A stretch of 64,000 nucleotides of DNA, from positions 62,001 through 126,000 of the forward strand of contig NZ_LZGL01000003.1 of assembly GCF_001690685.1 (NCBI RefSeq), written 5' to 3'. Source of the DNA: Gilliamella sp. wkB112 (GTDB lineage Bacteria; Pseudomonadota; Gammaproteobacteria; Enterobacterales; Orbaceae). The notes under the pieces were generated by a model. The model saw only the letters and a program-made list of their open reading frames with translations. It had not been told where the DNA came from and searched no databases. Both the position numbers and the translations under genes were made by a program. Positions 10,065 to 20,156 of this stretch are shown here, one piece after another (the stretch's first letter is position 1; the number at the start of each line of letters is the position of its first letter).

Positions 10065-10946
10065 TTATGCTTTGGGTATTTCCAATAATGTTGATACTGC
10101 CTCATTAATGCGTCTAGCAATATAGCTGTTATTCATTGTGTATAAATGAATACCATCCACATTTTGAGATATTAAATCAACAATCTGATCAATAGCATAG
10201 GCGATGCCAGCATCACGAAAAGCATCCGGATGATGTTCGTATTTTTCCATTATTTGTTTGAATTTTTTTGGTAAATTCACACCACACATTGAAACCATGC
10301 GTTCTATTTGATTTTTATTAGTAACCGGCATAATCCCCGCTTCAATCGGCACATTAATACCCATGTCATGGGCTTTGTCTAAAAAAGCAAAAAAGTAGTC
10401 ATTATCGAAAAATAGTTGCGAAATTAATTGATCGGTTCCGGCATTGACTTTTTCTTTTAGATGGATCAGATCTTGTTTCAGTGTTAGCGCTTCAAGGTGA
10501 CCTTCCGGATAACAGGCGCCGATAATGTTAAAACCACCATTTTCTTTAATAAAAGTGACCAGTTCACTAGCAAATCTAAAATCATTTTTAGGTTCAACAT
10601 TAGGACTAATATCACCACGTAATGCCAAAACATTATCAATACCAGCACTTTTTAAATCGGCGAGGATTTTTTGCATTTCAACCTTACTAAAATTAATGCC
10701 AGGTAAATGAGCCACACTTTCAATACCGTAGGTATATTTAACTGCATGGGCAATATCAATTGTTGTTTGCCCATTTAAGCTTCCTCCAGCACCATAAGTT
10801 ACGCTAATAAAATCGGGTTTAAAGTAACCAAGCTCACGTAAGGTGCTATAAATGGTTTCTAAAGGTGATGTCTTTTTTGGGGGAAAAACCTCAAAGGAAA
10901 ACACCGTTTTTTTATTAAATAATTGATTAGTTTTCATCTGTATCAT
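10065..10946 (-). CDS. metF: 5,10-methylenetetrahydrofolate reductase
   Basis: FAD enzyme reducing methylene-THF to methyl-THF, the methyl donor used by MetE next door. At 293 aa it has the family's opening strand FSFEVFPPKK near residue 17, FISVTYGAGGS near 50, the ALRGD loop near 109, and SQLFFDNDYF near 185. ATGs at 10946 and 10937 are both possible. The best ribosome site (AAGGA) instead serves an ATG at 10962 that opens an 11-codon frame overlapping the metF start, so the true start and its coupling are uncertain. Confidence 0.94.
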   Translation of the reverse strand: MIQMKTNQLFNKKTVFSFEVFPPKKTSPLETIYSTLRELGYFKPDFISVTYGAGGSLNGQTTIDIAHAVKYTYGIESVAHLPGINFSKVEMQKILADLKSAGIDNVLALRGDISPNVEPKNDFRFASELVTFIKENGGFNIIGACYPEGHLEALTLKQDLIHLKEKVNAGTDQLISQLFFDNDYFFAFLDKAHDMGINVPIEAGIMPVTNKNQIERMVSMCGVNLPKKFKQIMEKYEHHPDAFRDAGIAYAIDQIVDLISQNVDGIHLYTMNNSYIARRINEAVSTLLEIPKA

Positions 10947-10962
10947 CCATTAGTTTTGTCAT
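10927..10962 (-). CDS. Possible 11-residue leader peptide overlapping metF
   Basis: MTKLMDDTDEN-stop, read on the minus strand, has a strong AAGGA ribosome site 6 nt upstream and ends inside the metF coding start. It could couple translation to metF, or mark an N-terminal frameshift in metF. There is no homology evidence. Confidence 0.25.
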   Translation of the reverse strand: MTKLMDDTDEN

Positions 10963-10980
10963 GATTTTCCTTATTGACGT

Positions 10981-11006
10981 TTCCGCCGCCTAAATAGGCG
11001 GCGGAA
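10981..11006. terminator. Strong GC hairpin between metE and metF
   Basis: TTCCGCCGCC and GGCGGCGGAA form a perfect 10-bp stem with a 6-nt loop. No T tract follows on the minus strand, so it may attenuate read-through or stabilise the metE mRNA 3' end rather than fully terminate. Confidence 0.55.
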
Positions 11007-11047
11007 ATAAGGTAAAACAAAATTAATTTACTTTATAAAAAACAGCA

Positions 11048-13321
11048 TTAATTAAGTGTTTTTCTCACTTCTAAGGTTGCTTGTACCAGGTGTTGTAAAC
11101 TTTCGACCACTTCTTTCTCACCACGGGTTTTTAAACCACAATCTGGATTGATCCATAATTTTTGTTTTTCAATTTTGGCAAGTAATTTCTCAATTGTTGC
11201 TTTAATTTCAGCAACTGGCGGTACGCGTGGTGAGTGAATATCATATACACCAGGACCAACTTCAGTTTTAAAATTATTAGCTTTAAGTACATCGATTAAT
11301 TGCAAGTTAGAACGTGATGCTTCGAACGAAATAACATCAGCATCCATTGCATCAATATCCTTGATAATGTCAGCAAATTCGCTATAACACATATGGGTGT
11401 GGATTTGGGTATCAGCTTGCACTTTACTGTGCACTAATCTAAATGCCGGAATTGCCCAATCAAGGTATTCACTATTCCAATCTGCTTTACGTAGTGGTAG
11501 TTTTTCTTTGAGTGCCGCTTCATCAATTTGGATGATCTTGATACCTGCAGCTTCCAGATCTAATACTTCGTCACTAATAGCTAAAGCAATTTGGAATACT
11601 GATTCTTTTTGTGAAATATCTTCACGTGGGAACGACCAGTTAAGAATAGTTACCGGTCCGGTTAGCATGCCTTTAACTGGTTTATCAGTTAGGCTTTGCG
11701 CATATTGTGAATATGCAACAGTAATTGGTTTTGAGCGTGAAATATCACCCCAAACAACAGGTGGTTTAACGCAACGAGTACCATAAGATTGTACCCAAGC
11801 TTTTTCCGTAAACACAAAACCATTTAGGCTTTCACCAAAATATTCCACCATATCATTACGTTCAAATTCGCCATGAACTAATACATCAATACCGATTTGT
11901 TCTTGCAATTTAATACACTGGGCAATTTTCTGTTTGTTAAATTCAGTGTATTCATTCAGGCAAATTTCCCCTTTTTTGAATTTAGCTCGATTTAAACGAA
12001 CGTCCGGTGTTTGTGGGAATGAACCGATAGTAGTGGTTGGCAATAATGGTAAATTAAATGCTTGTTTCTGTGCGGCTTCACGCACAGAAAACTCAGGTAA
12101 GCGAGTAAAATCAGACGTTTTTAAAGCTGCGACTTTTTGACGAACGCTTTGATTGGCGCCTTCACGCTCACGGGTAAATAGCGTTTGATTTGCTTTATAA
12201 GTAGCATTGTTATCAGGATTTGTTTCATTAAACAATTGACCAAGTTCAGCAAGTTCTTGCAGTTTTTCTTGCGCAAAGGCAAAGTATGCACGTTGCTGAA
12301 TAGTTAGTTTGGTCTCATTTTGTAAAGTGTATGGTACATGTAATAATGAACAAGACGTATTAATAACAATTTTTTCAGCGTTTTGCTTAATTTGATTTAA
12401 TAACGCTAAGGTTTTTTGGTAATTGTTTTTCCAAATATTTTTGCCATTTACTACGCCAGCAAATAATACTTTATTCGCAGGAAAACCATTATTTTTAAGT
12501 AAATTTAATGACTGTTTACCTTCAACAAAGTCAAGTCCAATAGCATCAAACGGCAATGCTACTAACTCTTTGTAGCAGTCGCGGACATCACCAAAATAGG
12601 TTTGTAACACTACTTTAGTATTACCTTTAACAGCTAAAATAGCTTGATACAGTTCAGTAAATAGCGCGAGATCATCTTTATTGAGATCAGTGACTAAAAT
12701 TGGTTCATCAATCTGAATCCACTCTGCCCCAAGTGCAGTAAATTTTTGGATAATATCTTGATAAGCTTTAATAATATCTGCTTTAAAATCAGTAAACTGT
12801 TTATTACCTAAATACTGGGCTAATTTGAAAAAGGTTAAAGCACCGATAACTACCGGTTTGGTTTGTATACCCAGTGCTTTTGCTTCTTGATATTCATCAA
12901 AGGGTTTAGTGCCAGCAAGTTTAATTTGTACAGAATCTTCAATTTCAGGCACTAAATAGTGATAATTGGTATTGAACCATTTTTTCATCGCCAATGCACG
13001 CACATCTCCTTTATCACCTTGATAACCACGCGCCATAGCAAAATAACGATCAAGCTCTGGTAAACCTAAATCTTGATAACGTTTAGGAATAACATTAAGT
13101 AAACAAGCGGTATCTAATACTGCATCATAAAATGAAAAGTCATTAGATGAAATAAATGCGATTTTTTGTGCAGCTTGTTGTTGTAAATGTTCGGCACGTA
13201 AAGCCTTAGCTTCGGCTAATAATTCAGCTTGAGTTTTATTGCCTTTAAAATAAGCTTCGGTAGCAAATTTAAGCTCACGCAGTTTACCAACTCGCGGATA
13301 TCCAATAACAGCAGTATTCAT
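11048..13321 (-). CDS. metE: Cobalamin-independent methionine synthase
   Basis: Transfers the methyl of methyltetrahydropteroyl-triglutamate to homocysteine. Full length at 757 aa. The N-terminal half contains [15 protein letters not shown]. The catalytic C-terminal half contains [14 protein letters not shown], the zinc and homocysteine segments [15 protein letters not shown] and HTHMCYSEF, and a final [10 protein letters not shown] with the last zinc Cys. It is followed by metF in the same direction. An inverted repeat next to its ribosome site may regulate translation. Confidence 0.97.
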   Translation of the reverse strand: MNTAVIGYPRVGKLRELKFATEAYFKGNKTQAELLAEAKALRAEHLQQQAAQKIAFISSNDFSFYDAVLDTACLLNVIPKRYQDLGLPELDRYFAMARGYQGDKGDVRALAMKKWFNTNYHYLVPEIEDSVQIKLAGTKPFDEYQEAKALGIQTKPVVIGALTFFKLAQYLGNKQFTDFKADIIKAYQDIIQKFTALGAEWIQIDEPILVTDLNKDDLALFTELYQAILAVKGNTKVVLQTYFGDVRDCYKELVALPFDAIGLDFVEGKQSLNLLKNNGFPANKVLFAGVVNGKNIWKNNYQKTLALLNQIKQNAEKIVINTSCSLLHVPYTLQNETKLTIQQRAYFAFAQEKLQELAELGQLFNETNPDNNATYKANQTLFTREREGANQSVRQKVAALKTSDFTRLPEFSVREAAQKQAFNLPLLPTTTIGSFPQTPDVRLNRAKFKKGEICLNEYTEFNKQKIAQCIKLQEQIGIDVLVHGEFERNDMVEYFGESLNGFVFTEKAWVQSYGTRCVKPPVVWGDISRSKPITVAYSQYAQSLTDKPVKGMLTGPVTILNWSFPREDISQKESVFQIALAISDEVLDLEAAGIKIIQIDEAALKEKLPLRKADWNSEYLDWAIPAFRLVHSKVQADTQIHTHMCYSEFADIIKDIDAMDADVISFEASRSNLQLIDVLKANNFKTEVGPGVYDIHSPRVPPVAEIKATIEKLLAKIEKQKLWINPDCGLKTRGEKEVVESLQHLVQATLEVRKTLN

Positions 13322-13333
13322 TTTTCATTTCCT

Positions 13334-13358
13334 TTTATCACTTTTCTTTAGTGATAAA
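13334..13358 (-). promoter_or_regulatory. Inverted repeat in the metE leader next to the ribosome site
   Basis: TTTATCACT (13334-13342) and AGTGATAAA (13350-13358) are perfect 9-bp arms with a 7-nt spacer. On the metE mRNA this hairpin ends directly before the AAGGA ribosome site. It does not resemble a MetJ box. Confidence 0.4.
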
Positions 13359-13551
13359 GAAGATAACAAAAAAAAATGCTATTGAATAATTCTAGTTTTT
13401 TATGGATTGTTATAGTTTGTATCTATATCAAATAAATAATAAGTCTCTCTCTTGAAGAACTCATTATATAAAAATATATCTTAACCAATTAATTTTATTT
13501 ATTTTTTATTTATTAATGCGTAAATAATAAAAATAGTTTAATTATCTTATT

Positions 13552-13570
13552 GATAATAATTCTCATTATC
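13552..13570 (+). promoter_or_regulatory. Fur box upstream of the Nramp transporter gene
   Basis: The 19-mer gataataattctcattatc matches the Fur consensus GATAATGATAATCATTATC at 16 of 19 positions. It lies 43 bp before the transporter start. This suggests iron-dependent repression. Confidence 0.65.
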
Positions 13571-13612
13571 ATTAAAATGACAATAATTACATTTTACAAA
13601 GAGATTTTAGTT

Positions 13613-14965
13613 ATGTTAAAGACATCGACAATTAGCCTTGAAGAGATAAATAATACGGTACATATACCTGATCATCAGTCTGGTTTTTTTCGAAAACTTT
13701 GGGCTTATTCTGGTCCAGGGGCATTAGTTGCTGTAGGTTATATGGATCCAGGTAATTGGATCACTTCTATACAAGGCGGAGCACTTTATAGTTATTTACT
13801 GCTATCTGTTATATTAATATCGAGTTTAATCGCCATGCTGCTTCAAGCTATGTGTGTAAAAATAGGTGTCGTCACTGGTATGGATTTAGCCCAAGCAACT
13901 AAGTCTATGGTGGGGCGAAAGGTATCTTTTTGTTTGTGGATATCAACCGAACTTGCAATTATTGCTACCGAAATAGCGGAAGTTATTGGTAGTGCGGTAG
14001 CGCTAAACTTGTTATTTGATATTCCATTACTTATTGGTGTGCTATTAACGGTATTTGATGTAATTATTCTTTTATTACTCATGCAATTTGGATTTAGAAA
14101 AATAGAAGCGATCGTATTTTGTTTAATTGCAACTATATTTATTATATTCACCTATGAGGTTTTAAGAGCATCACCTGAAATGAGTGAAGTCATTAATGGC
14201 TTTATTCCAAGAATAGATATTTTCACTGCATCAATTAAAGGTCATGATTCGGCTCTGGTTATAGCACTTGGTATTGTTGGTGCAACAGTGATGCCACATA
14301 ATTTATACCTGCACTCATCTATTGTGCAAACCAGGAAATATGACAGAAAGAAGACCGCAAGTCTAAAAGATGCAATTAAATATGCAACGATTGACTCTAA
14401 TATACAATTATCATTTTCATTTATTATCAATTGTTTATTACTCATTCTTGGTGCAGCATTATTTTTTGGTAATGATCCTGATGATCTTGGTCGCTTTACA
14501 CAGCTTTATGATGCATTAAAAGATCCACAAATGGTTGGTCCGGTAGCAAGCTCAATTATGGCTACCTTATTTGCAGTGGCTTTGTTAGCATCAGGCCAGA
14601 ACGCCACTATCACAGGTACTTTGACCGGGCAAATAGTAATGGAAGGTTTTATAAACTTCTCCATTCCGCTTTGGGCAAGAAGGCTTGTCAGTCGAGGATT
14701 AGCAGTAACTCCCGTTATTTTATGTATCTGGATATGGGGAGATAGAGAAAGTATCGTAGAAAATTTATTGATATATACTCAAGTATTTTTAAGTGTAGCC
14801 TTACCTATATCAATGGTTCCTTTAATATTAGTAACTTCTAACAAGAAAGTGATGGGTGAATTTGTTAACTGCAAGCTAACTATTATTTTAGGCTGGTTAG
14901 CCACAGTTTCATTGGTAATTTTAAATCTGCAGTTAATTTATGAAGTGATTAGTTCATTATTTTAG
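13613..14965 (+). CDS. mntH: Nramp-family divalent metal (Mn/Fe) transporter
   Basis: Proton-coupled inner-membrane importer of Mn(II) or Fe(II). From ATG 13613 (AAAGAGA ribosome site) the protein is 450 aa with about 11 hydrophobic helices. Metal-site motifs are intact: DPGNW at residues 45-49 in TM1 and MPHN at 227-230 in TM6. The frame is open further upstream to 13550, but that would run through the Fur box and lacks a ribosome site. No accessory gene is adjacent. The Fur-like box suggests that iron or manganese status controls it. Confidence 0.9.
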   Translation: MLKTSTISLEEINNTVHIPDHQSGFFRKLWAYSGPGALVAVGYMDPGNWITSIQGGALYSYLLLSVILISSLIAMLLQAMCVKIGVVTGMDLAQATKSMVGRKVSFCLWISTELAIIATEIAEVIGSAVALNLLFDIPLLIGVLLTVFDVIILLLLMQFGFRKIEAIVFCLIATIFIIFTYEVLRASPEMSEVINGFIPRIDIFTASIKGHDSALVIALGIVGATVMPHNLYLHSSIVQTRKYDRKKTASLKDAIKYATIDSNIQLSFSFIINCLLLILGAALFFGNDPDDLGRFTQLYDALKDPQMVGPVASSIMATLFAVALLASGQNATITGTLTGQIVMEGFINFSIPLWARRLVSRGLAVTPVILCIWIWGDRESIVENLLIYTQVFLSVALPISMVPLILVTSNKKVMGEFVNCKLTIILGWLATVSLVILNLQLIYEVISSLF

Positions 14966-15040
14966 CTGGGAGGTAAAATTTAAATCATAACTCAGTTTAA
15001 ATAAGAAATGATAATTAGAAGTGACTATAGATTTTTTATC

Positions 15041-15082
15041 AAAAATAACGTGGGATTAAATGACTAATCCACGCTATTTTTT
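15041..15082. terminator. Bidirectional terminator between mntH and nagE
   Basis: AAAATAACGTGGGATTA pairs with TAATCCACGCTATTTTTT with one or two mismatches and a T run on each strand. A third copy of the arm (cgtggatta, about 15102-15110) could form a competing hairpin on the nagE side. Confidence 0.65.
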
Positions 15083-15145
15083 CAGCTAAGCTGATTAATA
15101 ACGTGGATTATAGAGTTAAGTTTAATTGAATAATTTTTAATTTAA

Positions 15146-16639
15146 TTAAACTAATTTTTTCATTTGATCAGCAATCTTTTCTGCTTGTTGACCAACCACA
15201 ATTTGTACACCAGTCTTACCTAATTTAATCACTGCCATTGCCCCAAGCGCTTTAGCAGCTTGTTCATCAATAAGATCGGAATCATTAACATTTAGGCGTA
15301 AACGCGTGATACAAGAATCGATATTAGTTAAATTTTGCTTACCTCCAATAACAGCTATATATTGTTCAGCAAGTTTAGCTATATCAGTCACAGTTGATGT
15401 GGCTTTAGATTCTTGAGTTTCAGTCGCCGATGTATCATCATCTTCACGTCCAGGTGTTTTAAGATTGAATTTGACAATCACAAAGCGGAAGACTACATAG
15501 TAAACTACAAAGAACACTAACCCTTGCAGGATTAACATGTACCAATGTACCGCTAATGGATTGCGTGATTGTAGCAACATATCAATTAACCCAGCACTGA
15601 ATGCAAAGCCTGATATCCATTGTAAAGTAGCGGCAATAAATAGCGAAATACCGGTTAAAACAGCATGAATAACGTAAAGTATTGGCGCTACAAACATAAA
15701 GGCAAATTCTAATGGCTCGGTTATACCAGTGAAGAAAGCCGCAAAAGAAGCTGCTAACATAATTGAAGCCGTTTTATCTTTATTGCCTTTTTTTGCAGTA
15801 TGGTAAATAGCTAATGCCGCACCAGGTAAACCAAACATCATAATCGGAAAGAAACCTGCCTGATAACGGCCAGTGATACCTATTATTGCTTTACCTGTAT
15901 CAATCGATTTTTGTCCATCTAAGAAGTTACCAATATCATTAATACCGGCAACATCAAACCAGAACACAGAGTTAAGTGCATGGTGTAAACCAACAGGAAT
16001 TAATAAACGATTGAAGAAGCCATAAATACCTGCACCAACAGAACCTAAGTTTTTAATCCATTCACCAAATGATATTAATGAATTAAAGACAAATGGCCAG
16101 ATAAAATAAAAAGCTACCGAAACAAATAGCATTACAATAGAAACAATAATAGGAACTAGACGTTTACCACTAAAAAAAGCTAACGCTTTATGTAATTCAA
16201 TGGCACTAAAGCGATTGTATAATTCGGCCGCGATGATACCAACTAAAATACCAATAAATTGATTGTCGATTTTTGCATAGGCTGGCGATATTTGACTTTC
16301 CCAACCAGTAACCTTGGTATCTATGCCTTGAAAAAGTGCAACTGTAGTTGGTGATAACAGAGTGGTAATAATTAAAAAACCAACTAAACCTGCAAGTGCT
16401 GCTGCACCATCTTTATCTTTCGACATCCCATAAGCTACGCCAATTGCAAAAAGGATTGGCATATGCCCAATAATTGCACCACCTGATTGGAGTAAAAACG
16501 TAGCAACAACACTATTAGCTCCCCATCCAACGCTATTGATCCAATAACCAATACCCATCAGTATTGCTGCTGCAGGTAGTACAGCCACGGGCACCATTAA
16601 TGAGCGTCCGATACGTTGTAAATAAGCCAAAACTCCCAT
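15146..16639 (-). CDS. nagE: PTS N-acetylglucosamine transporter, EIICB
   Basis: Imports and phosphorylates GlcNAc to GlcNAc-6-P. At 497 aa it contains the membrane EIIC domain (residues about 1-375, glucose/GlcNAc family) and a C-terminal EIIB domain with the phospho-Cys in NIDSCITRLRL (about C443). It ends after EIIB, whereas E. coli NagE (648 aa) also carries EIIA. This protein would therefore need a separate EIIA-Glc (Crr). It is divergent from nagBAC, whose enzymes use its product. Confidence 0.92.
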   Translation of the reverse strand: MGVLAYLQRIGRSLMVPVAVLPAAAILMGIGYWINSVGWGANSVVATFLLQSGGAIIGHMPILFAIGVAYGMSKDKDGAAALAGLVGFLIITTLLSPTTVALFQGIDTKVTGWESQISPAYAKIDNQFIGILVGIIAAELYNRFSAIELHKALAFFSGKRLVPIIVSIVMLFVSVAFYFIWPFVFNSLISFGEWIKNLGSVGAGIYGFFNRLLIPVGLHHALNSVFWFDVAGINDIGNFLDGQKSIDTGKAIIGITGRYQAGFFPIMMFGLPGAALAIYHTAKKGNKDKTASIMLAASFAAFFTGITEPLEFAFMFVAPILYVIHAVLTGISLFIAATLQWISGFAFSAGLIDMLLQSRNPLAVHWYMLILQGLVFFVVYYVVFRFVIVKFNLKTPGREDDDTSATETQESKATSTVTDIAKLAEQYIAVIGGKQNLTNIDSCITRLRLNVNDSDLIDEQAAKALGAMAVIKLGKTGVQIVVGQQAEKIADQMKKLV

Positions 16640-16740
16640 AAGTGTTACCTCATATTTTTGTTTGAAATTTTCAAAAACAATTTTTGAAATTTATTATCTT
16701 TAAGTGTAAGTAAATTAGTTAATATATTTCATATTATATT

Positions 16741-16787
16741 ATTTTACTTCGCAAATTAATTATTCGTTTTTTGTGATTTTAATCACG
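16741..16787. promoter_or_regulatory. CRP site and possible NagC-like site in the nagE-nagB region
   Basis: TGTGA-N6-TCACG at 16772-16787 is a near-consensus CRP site midway between the divergent promoters. Just upstream, ATTTTACTTCGCAAATTAAT (16741-16760) has the A/T-rich flanks and central CG expected of a NagC/Mlc operator; that part is tentative. Confidence 0.6.
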
Positions 16788-16814
16788 ATTTTTTTTGAAT
16801 TTCTACTTTAATAT

Positions 16815-16841
16815 AGTAAAATATCTTCAACATATTTTACT
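16815..16841. promoter_or_regulatory. Perfect 10-bp inverted repeat before nagB, likely operator
   Basis: AGTAAAATAT (16815-16824) and ATATTTTACT (16832-16841) flank a 7-bp spacer, 48 bp before the nagB start. The placement suits a repressor operator; NagC is the obvious candidate since nagC is in the same operon. Confidence 0.5.
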
Positions 16842-16888
16842 TTAAAAAAAAAGAATTTATTTAATTATATCAGAAGAGGTGATATCTA

Positions 16889-17695
16889 ATGAGACTTATT
16901 CCTTTACAAAATGCTCAAGAAGTAGGCGCTTGGGTAGCGAAACGTATTGTTAATAAAATCAACCAATTTAAACCAACAGCAGAGCGCCCATTTTTATTAG
17001 GTTTACCTACAGGTAGTTCGCCATTAGTAATGTATCAACAATTAATTAAACAGTACCAAGTAGGTAATGTCAGTTTTAAGCATGTGGTTACTTTTAATAT
17101 GGATGAATATGTAGGGATTCCGGAAGATCATCCACAGAGTTATCACACTTTTATGTACGAAAATTTCTTCAATCACATTGATATTGATAAAAATAACATC
17201 CATATACTTAATGGTAACGCTGCTGATATTGATGAAGAATGTCGCCAATATGAAGCCAAAATCAAAGCTTATGGTAAAATCAATATTTTTGTTGGTGGTG
17301 TTGGTCAAGATGGTCATATTGCTTTTAATGAACCGGGCTCTTCACTTTGCTCAAGAACGCGAATTAAAACTTTAACTGAAGATACACGTATTGCAAATTC
17401 ACGTTTTTTTAATAATGATAAAAATCAAGTGCCAAAACATGCACTTACCATTGGTGTAGCGACTTTAATGGATGCCGAAGAAGTCATTTTATTAGTTTGT
17501 GGCCATAATAAGAGCTTGGCATTACAAGCAGGTGTTGAAGGTTCTGTTAATCATCTTTGGACCGTAACTGCTTTACAAATGCATCCAGCTTCGATTATTG
17601 TTTGTGATGAACCAAGCACTGATGATCTTAAAGTGAAAACGCTAAAATATTTTACACAAATGGAAGCTGATAATCTCAAAGTGACCGTTTTATAA
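16889..17695 (+). CDS. nagB: Glucosamine-6-phosphate deaminase
   Basis: Converts GlcN-6-P to fructose-6-P and ammonia in the cytoplasm. At 268 aa it matches E. coli NagB (266 aa) along its length: GLPTGSSPL phosphate loop near residue 33, FNMDEYVG with the catalytic Asp near 72, and the [17 protein letters not shown] segment near 136. An AGAGG ribosome site precedes ATG 16889. It is first in nagB-nagA-nagC; nagA begins 11 bp after it. Confidence 0.97.
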   Translation: MRLIPLQNAQEVGAWVAKRIVNKINQFKPTAERPFLLGLPTGSSPLVMYQQLIKQYQVGNVSFKHVVTFNMDEYVGIPEDHPQSYHTFMYENFFNHIDIDKNNIHILNGNAADIDEECRQYEAKIKAYGKINIFVGGVGQDGHIAFNEPGSSLCSRTRIKTLTEDTRIANSRFFNNDKNQVPKHALTIGVATLMDAEEVILLVCGHNKSLALQAGVEGSVNHLWTVTALQMHPASIIVCDEPSTDDLKVKTLKYFTQMEADNLKVTVL

Positions 17696-17706
17696 AGGAT
17701 AAATCA

Positions 17707-18849
17707 ATGTACGCATTAACAAATTGTCGTTTTTATACAGGCTTTGAAATTCTTGAAAATCATGCAGTTATTATTGATAAAGATAAAATTGTCACAGTCT
17801 GTAAACAAGACGAAATACCAACAGGTATTACCATTGAAAATTTACAAAGCGCTATGGTTGCGCCTGGCTTTATTGATATTCAAGTCAATGGTTGTGGTGG
17901 AGTGCAATTTAATGAAACACTTGATGCATTAAGTGTAGAAACGTTAGAAAAAATGCAAGCGACCAACCTTATTTCTGGTTGTACTAGCTATTTACCTACA
18001 TTAATTACCTCAAGTGATGAGTTTATGATCAAGGGTGTGAATGTTATGCGTGAATATTTAGCTACGCATCCTAATCAAGCGCTTGGTTTACACCTTGAAG
18101 GTCCTTATATCAATCCAGAGAAAAAAGGTATTCATGATGTAAACTTCATTCGCCAGCCATCGCAAAAAATGATTGATTTTCTTTGTGATAATGCCGATGT
18201 CATAAAAATTATTACTTTAGCACCAGAAAAAGTAGAAAGTCATTTTATTAAACAACTGGTTAATGCTGGCATTCATGTCTCTGTTGGTCATTCTAATGGC
18301 CATTATGATGATTGTCGTCGTGGATTTAATGATGGTATTAGTTTAGGTACTCATCTTTTCAACGCCATGCCATATATATCGGGGCGTGAACCTGGTGTTG
18401 TTGGTGCAATTTATGATGAACCAGAAGTTTATGTTGGGATTATTGCTGATGGTCAACATGTGAATTGGGCTAATATCCGCAATAGTCATAAAATCAAACA
18501 AGATCATTTAGTGCTAATTACCGATGCGATGTTACTTGCTGGATCCAACTTATCCTCAGGTGTTTTTGCTGGTAAAACCATTTATTATAAAGATGGTCGC
18601 TGTGTAGATGAGAATGGTACTTTAGGTGGATCAGCATTAACCATGATCGAAGCTGTTAAAAATGCTGTCGAATATGTTGGTATTGCATTAGATGAGGCTT
18701 TACGCATGGCTACGCTTTATCCTGCAAAAGCAATCGGTGTAGACAAAACGCTTGGAACTATCAGTGAAGGTAAAATTGCTAACTTAGTGGTGTTTGATCG
18801 TGATTTTACTGTATCTAAAACTATTGTTAATGGAGTGATGACTCGTTAA
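17707..18849 (+). CDS. nagA: N-acetylglucosamine-6-phosphate deacetylase
   Basis: Removes acetate from GlcNAc-6-P, giving the NagB substrate. At 380 aa it is an amidohydrolase with [12 protein letters not shown] near residue 56, the metal-ligand Glu in [13 protein letters not shown] near 130, [11 protein letters not shown] near 195, THLFNAMP near 218, and the catalytic Asp in LITDAML near 276. It lies in the nagBAC operon and starts with an AAAGGA ribosome site. Confidence 0.97.
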   Translation: MYALTNCRFYTGFEILENHAVIIDKDKIVTVCKQDEIPTGITIENLQSAMVAPGFIDIQVNGCGGVQFNETLDALSVETLEKMQATNLISGCTSYLPTLITSSDEFMIKGVNVMREYLATHPNQALGLHLEGPYINPEKKGIHDVNFIRQPSQKMIDFLCDNADVIKIITLAPEKVESHFIKQLVNAGIHVSVGHSNGHYDDCRRGFNDGISLGTHLFNAMPYISGREPGVVGAIYDEPEVYVGIIADGQHVNWANIRNSHKIKQDHLVLITDAMLLAGSNLSSGVFAGKTIYYKDGRCVDENGTLGGSALTMIEAVKNAVEYVGIALDEALRMATLYPAKAIGVDKTLGTISEGKIANLVVFDRDFTVSKTIVNGVMTR

Positions 18850-18884
18850 AATGTTATTTAATCGGTGACAAGATTGAGTAACAT

Positions 18885-20114
18885 ATGACTTTTAATTATT
18901 TAAATTTAGTCGGCAATGCTGAACTAATCAAACAACTTAATTATGCAATGATTTACCGTTTGATTGTTCAGCAAGCGCCCATTTCGCGAATCCAATTGGC
19001 GGAAATTAGCCAATTAGCCCCGGCAAGTATTACTAAAATTACCCGCCAATTTCTTAAAAATAAATTAATTAAAGAGATTGATACGCAACAATCAACGGGG
19101 GGCCGTCCCGCTGTTTCGATTGAGGCTAAATTTACCCATTATCAAACCATTGCTGTGCAATTAAGCCGTTCACATGTGATTGTGGAACTTTATGATCTTG
19201 GTGCTAATTGCTTAGTTTCAAAAACATATCCGCTAACTGATTTTACCGAAAAACTGGCCCAAAAATATTTAATTACTTTAATAGAACAATTTATCCAAGA
19301 ACACAGCAAAAAAATTAAAAATCTAATTGCTATTTCGGTGGTAATGCCCGGGTTGATTGATTCGGTACACGGGATTGTTCGGTATACGCCACATATTCAA
19401 GTTAAAGAATGGCCTTTGGCAGACGTATTACAAAAGCAATTTAATGTGTCTATTTTTGTCGGTAATGATATTCAAAGCCTGGCATTAGCAGAAAGTTACT
19501 TTGGTACCACGCAAAATGTTGACGATTCTATTCTCATCCGTGTACATCATGGTGTAGGGTCAGGGGTTATTGTTAATCAACAATTGCTTACTAATCATAA
19601 TCAAAGTGCTTGTGAAGTTGGACATATTCAAGTCGATGCTTTAGGTGATCGTTGTCACTGTGGTAATTTTGGTTGTTTAGAAAATAGAGTGGTAAATCGA
19701 GCAATTGAAAATCGAGCCAAACAGATGATTGAACAAGGTTATCTAACTAAATTAACTATTGCTGAGTGCAATATCGCTAATATTTGTGCCTGTGCTAATC
19801 AAGGTGATGAGTTAGCGATTAAATTGGTCAAAGATGCCGGTGAAAATTTAGGTAGAGCGGTCGCCATTATGGTTAATATATTTAATCCGCAGCGCATTGT
19901 ATTAGCTGGTGAATTAATAAAATCTCAAGAAATATTGTTAACGGCAGTCAATAGTGCGTTAAAAACTCAGAGTTTAGAAGGCTTAAGAAAGAACCTGACT
20001 ATTACTTGTTCTGTTCTTGATGATCGCTCAGCAATTGGTGCTTTTGCCTTAGTGCAACAAGCGTTATTTAACGGATCACTACTAATAACTTTGTTTGATA
20101 GTAATGAAGTGTAG
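18885..20114 (+). CDS. nagC: NagC-type ROK-family repressor
   Basis: Transcriptional repressor of the nag genes, relieved by GlcNAc-6-P. At 409 aa it has an N-terminal winged HTH (ISRIQLAEISQLAPASITKI, residues about 33-52) followed by the ROK kinase-like domain. The ROK zinc motif CHCGNFGCLE is near residue 259 and a late segment reads NIFNPQRIVLAGE. NagC and Mlc are close paralogues; its place in the nag operon favours NagC. nagD, present in the E. coli operon, is absent. Confidence 0.93.
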   Translation: MTFNYLNLVGNAELIKQLNYAMIYRLIVQQAPISRIQLAEISQLAPASITKITRQFLKNKLIKEIDTQQSTGGRPAVSIEAKFTHYQTIAVQLSRSHVIVELYDLGANCLVSKTYPLTDFTEKLAQKYLITLIEQFIQEHSKKIKNLIAISVVMPGLIDSVHGIVRYTPHIQVKEWPLADVLQKQFNVSIFVGNDIQSLALAESYFGTTQNVDDSILIRVHHGVGSGVIVNQQLLTNHNQSACEVGHIQVDALGDRCHCGNFGCLENRVVNRAIENRAKQMIEQGYLTKLTIAECNIANICACANQGDELAIKLVKDAGENLGRAVAIMVNIFNPQRIVLAGELIKSQEILLTAVNSALKTQSLEGLRKNLTITCSVLDDRSAIGAFALVQQALFNGSLLITLFDSNEV

Positions 20115-20130
20115 TGATTGAGGTAAAAAT

Positions 20131-20153
20131 AAAGCCCGATAAAATCGGGCTTT
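20131..20153. terminator. Bidirectional terminator between nagC and asd
   Basis: AAAGCCCGAT (20131-20140) and ATCGGGCTTT (20144-20153) form a perfect stem with A and T runs on both sides, serving the convergent nagC and asd genes. Confidence 0.85.
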
Positions 20154-20156
20154 TTA

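Noticed and set aside
13550..13612. 21-codon N-terminal extension of the Nramp transporter
   Set aside because: It would start inside the Fur box and lacks a ribosome site; ATG 13613 has one.
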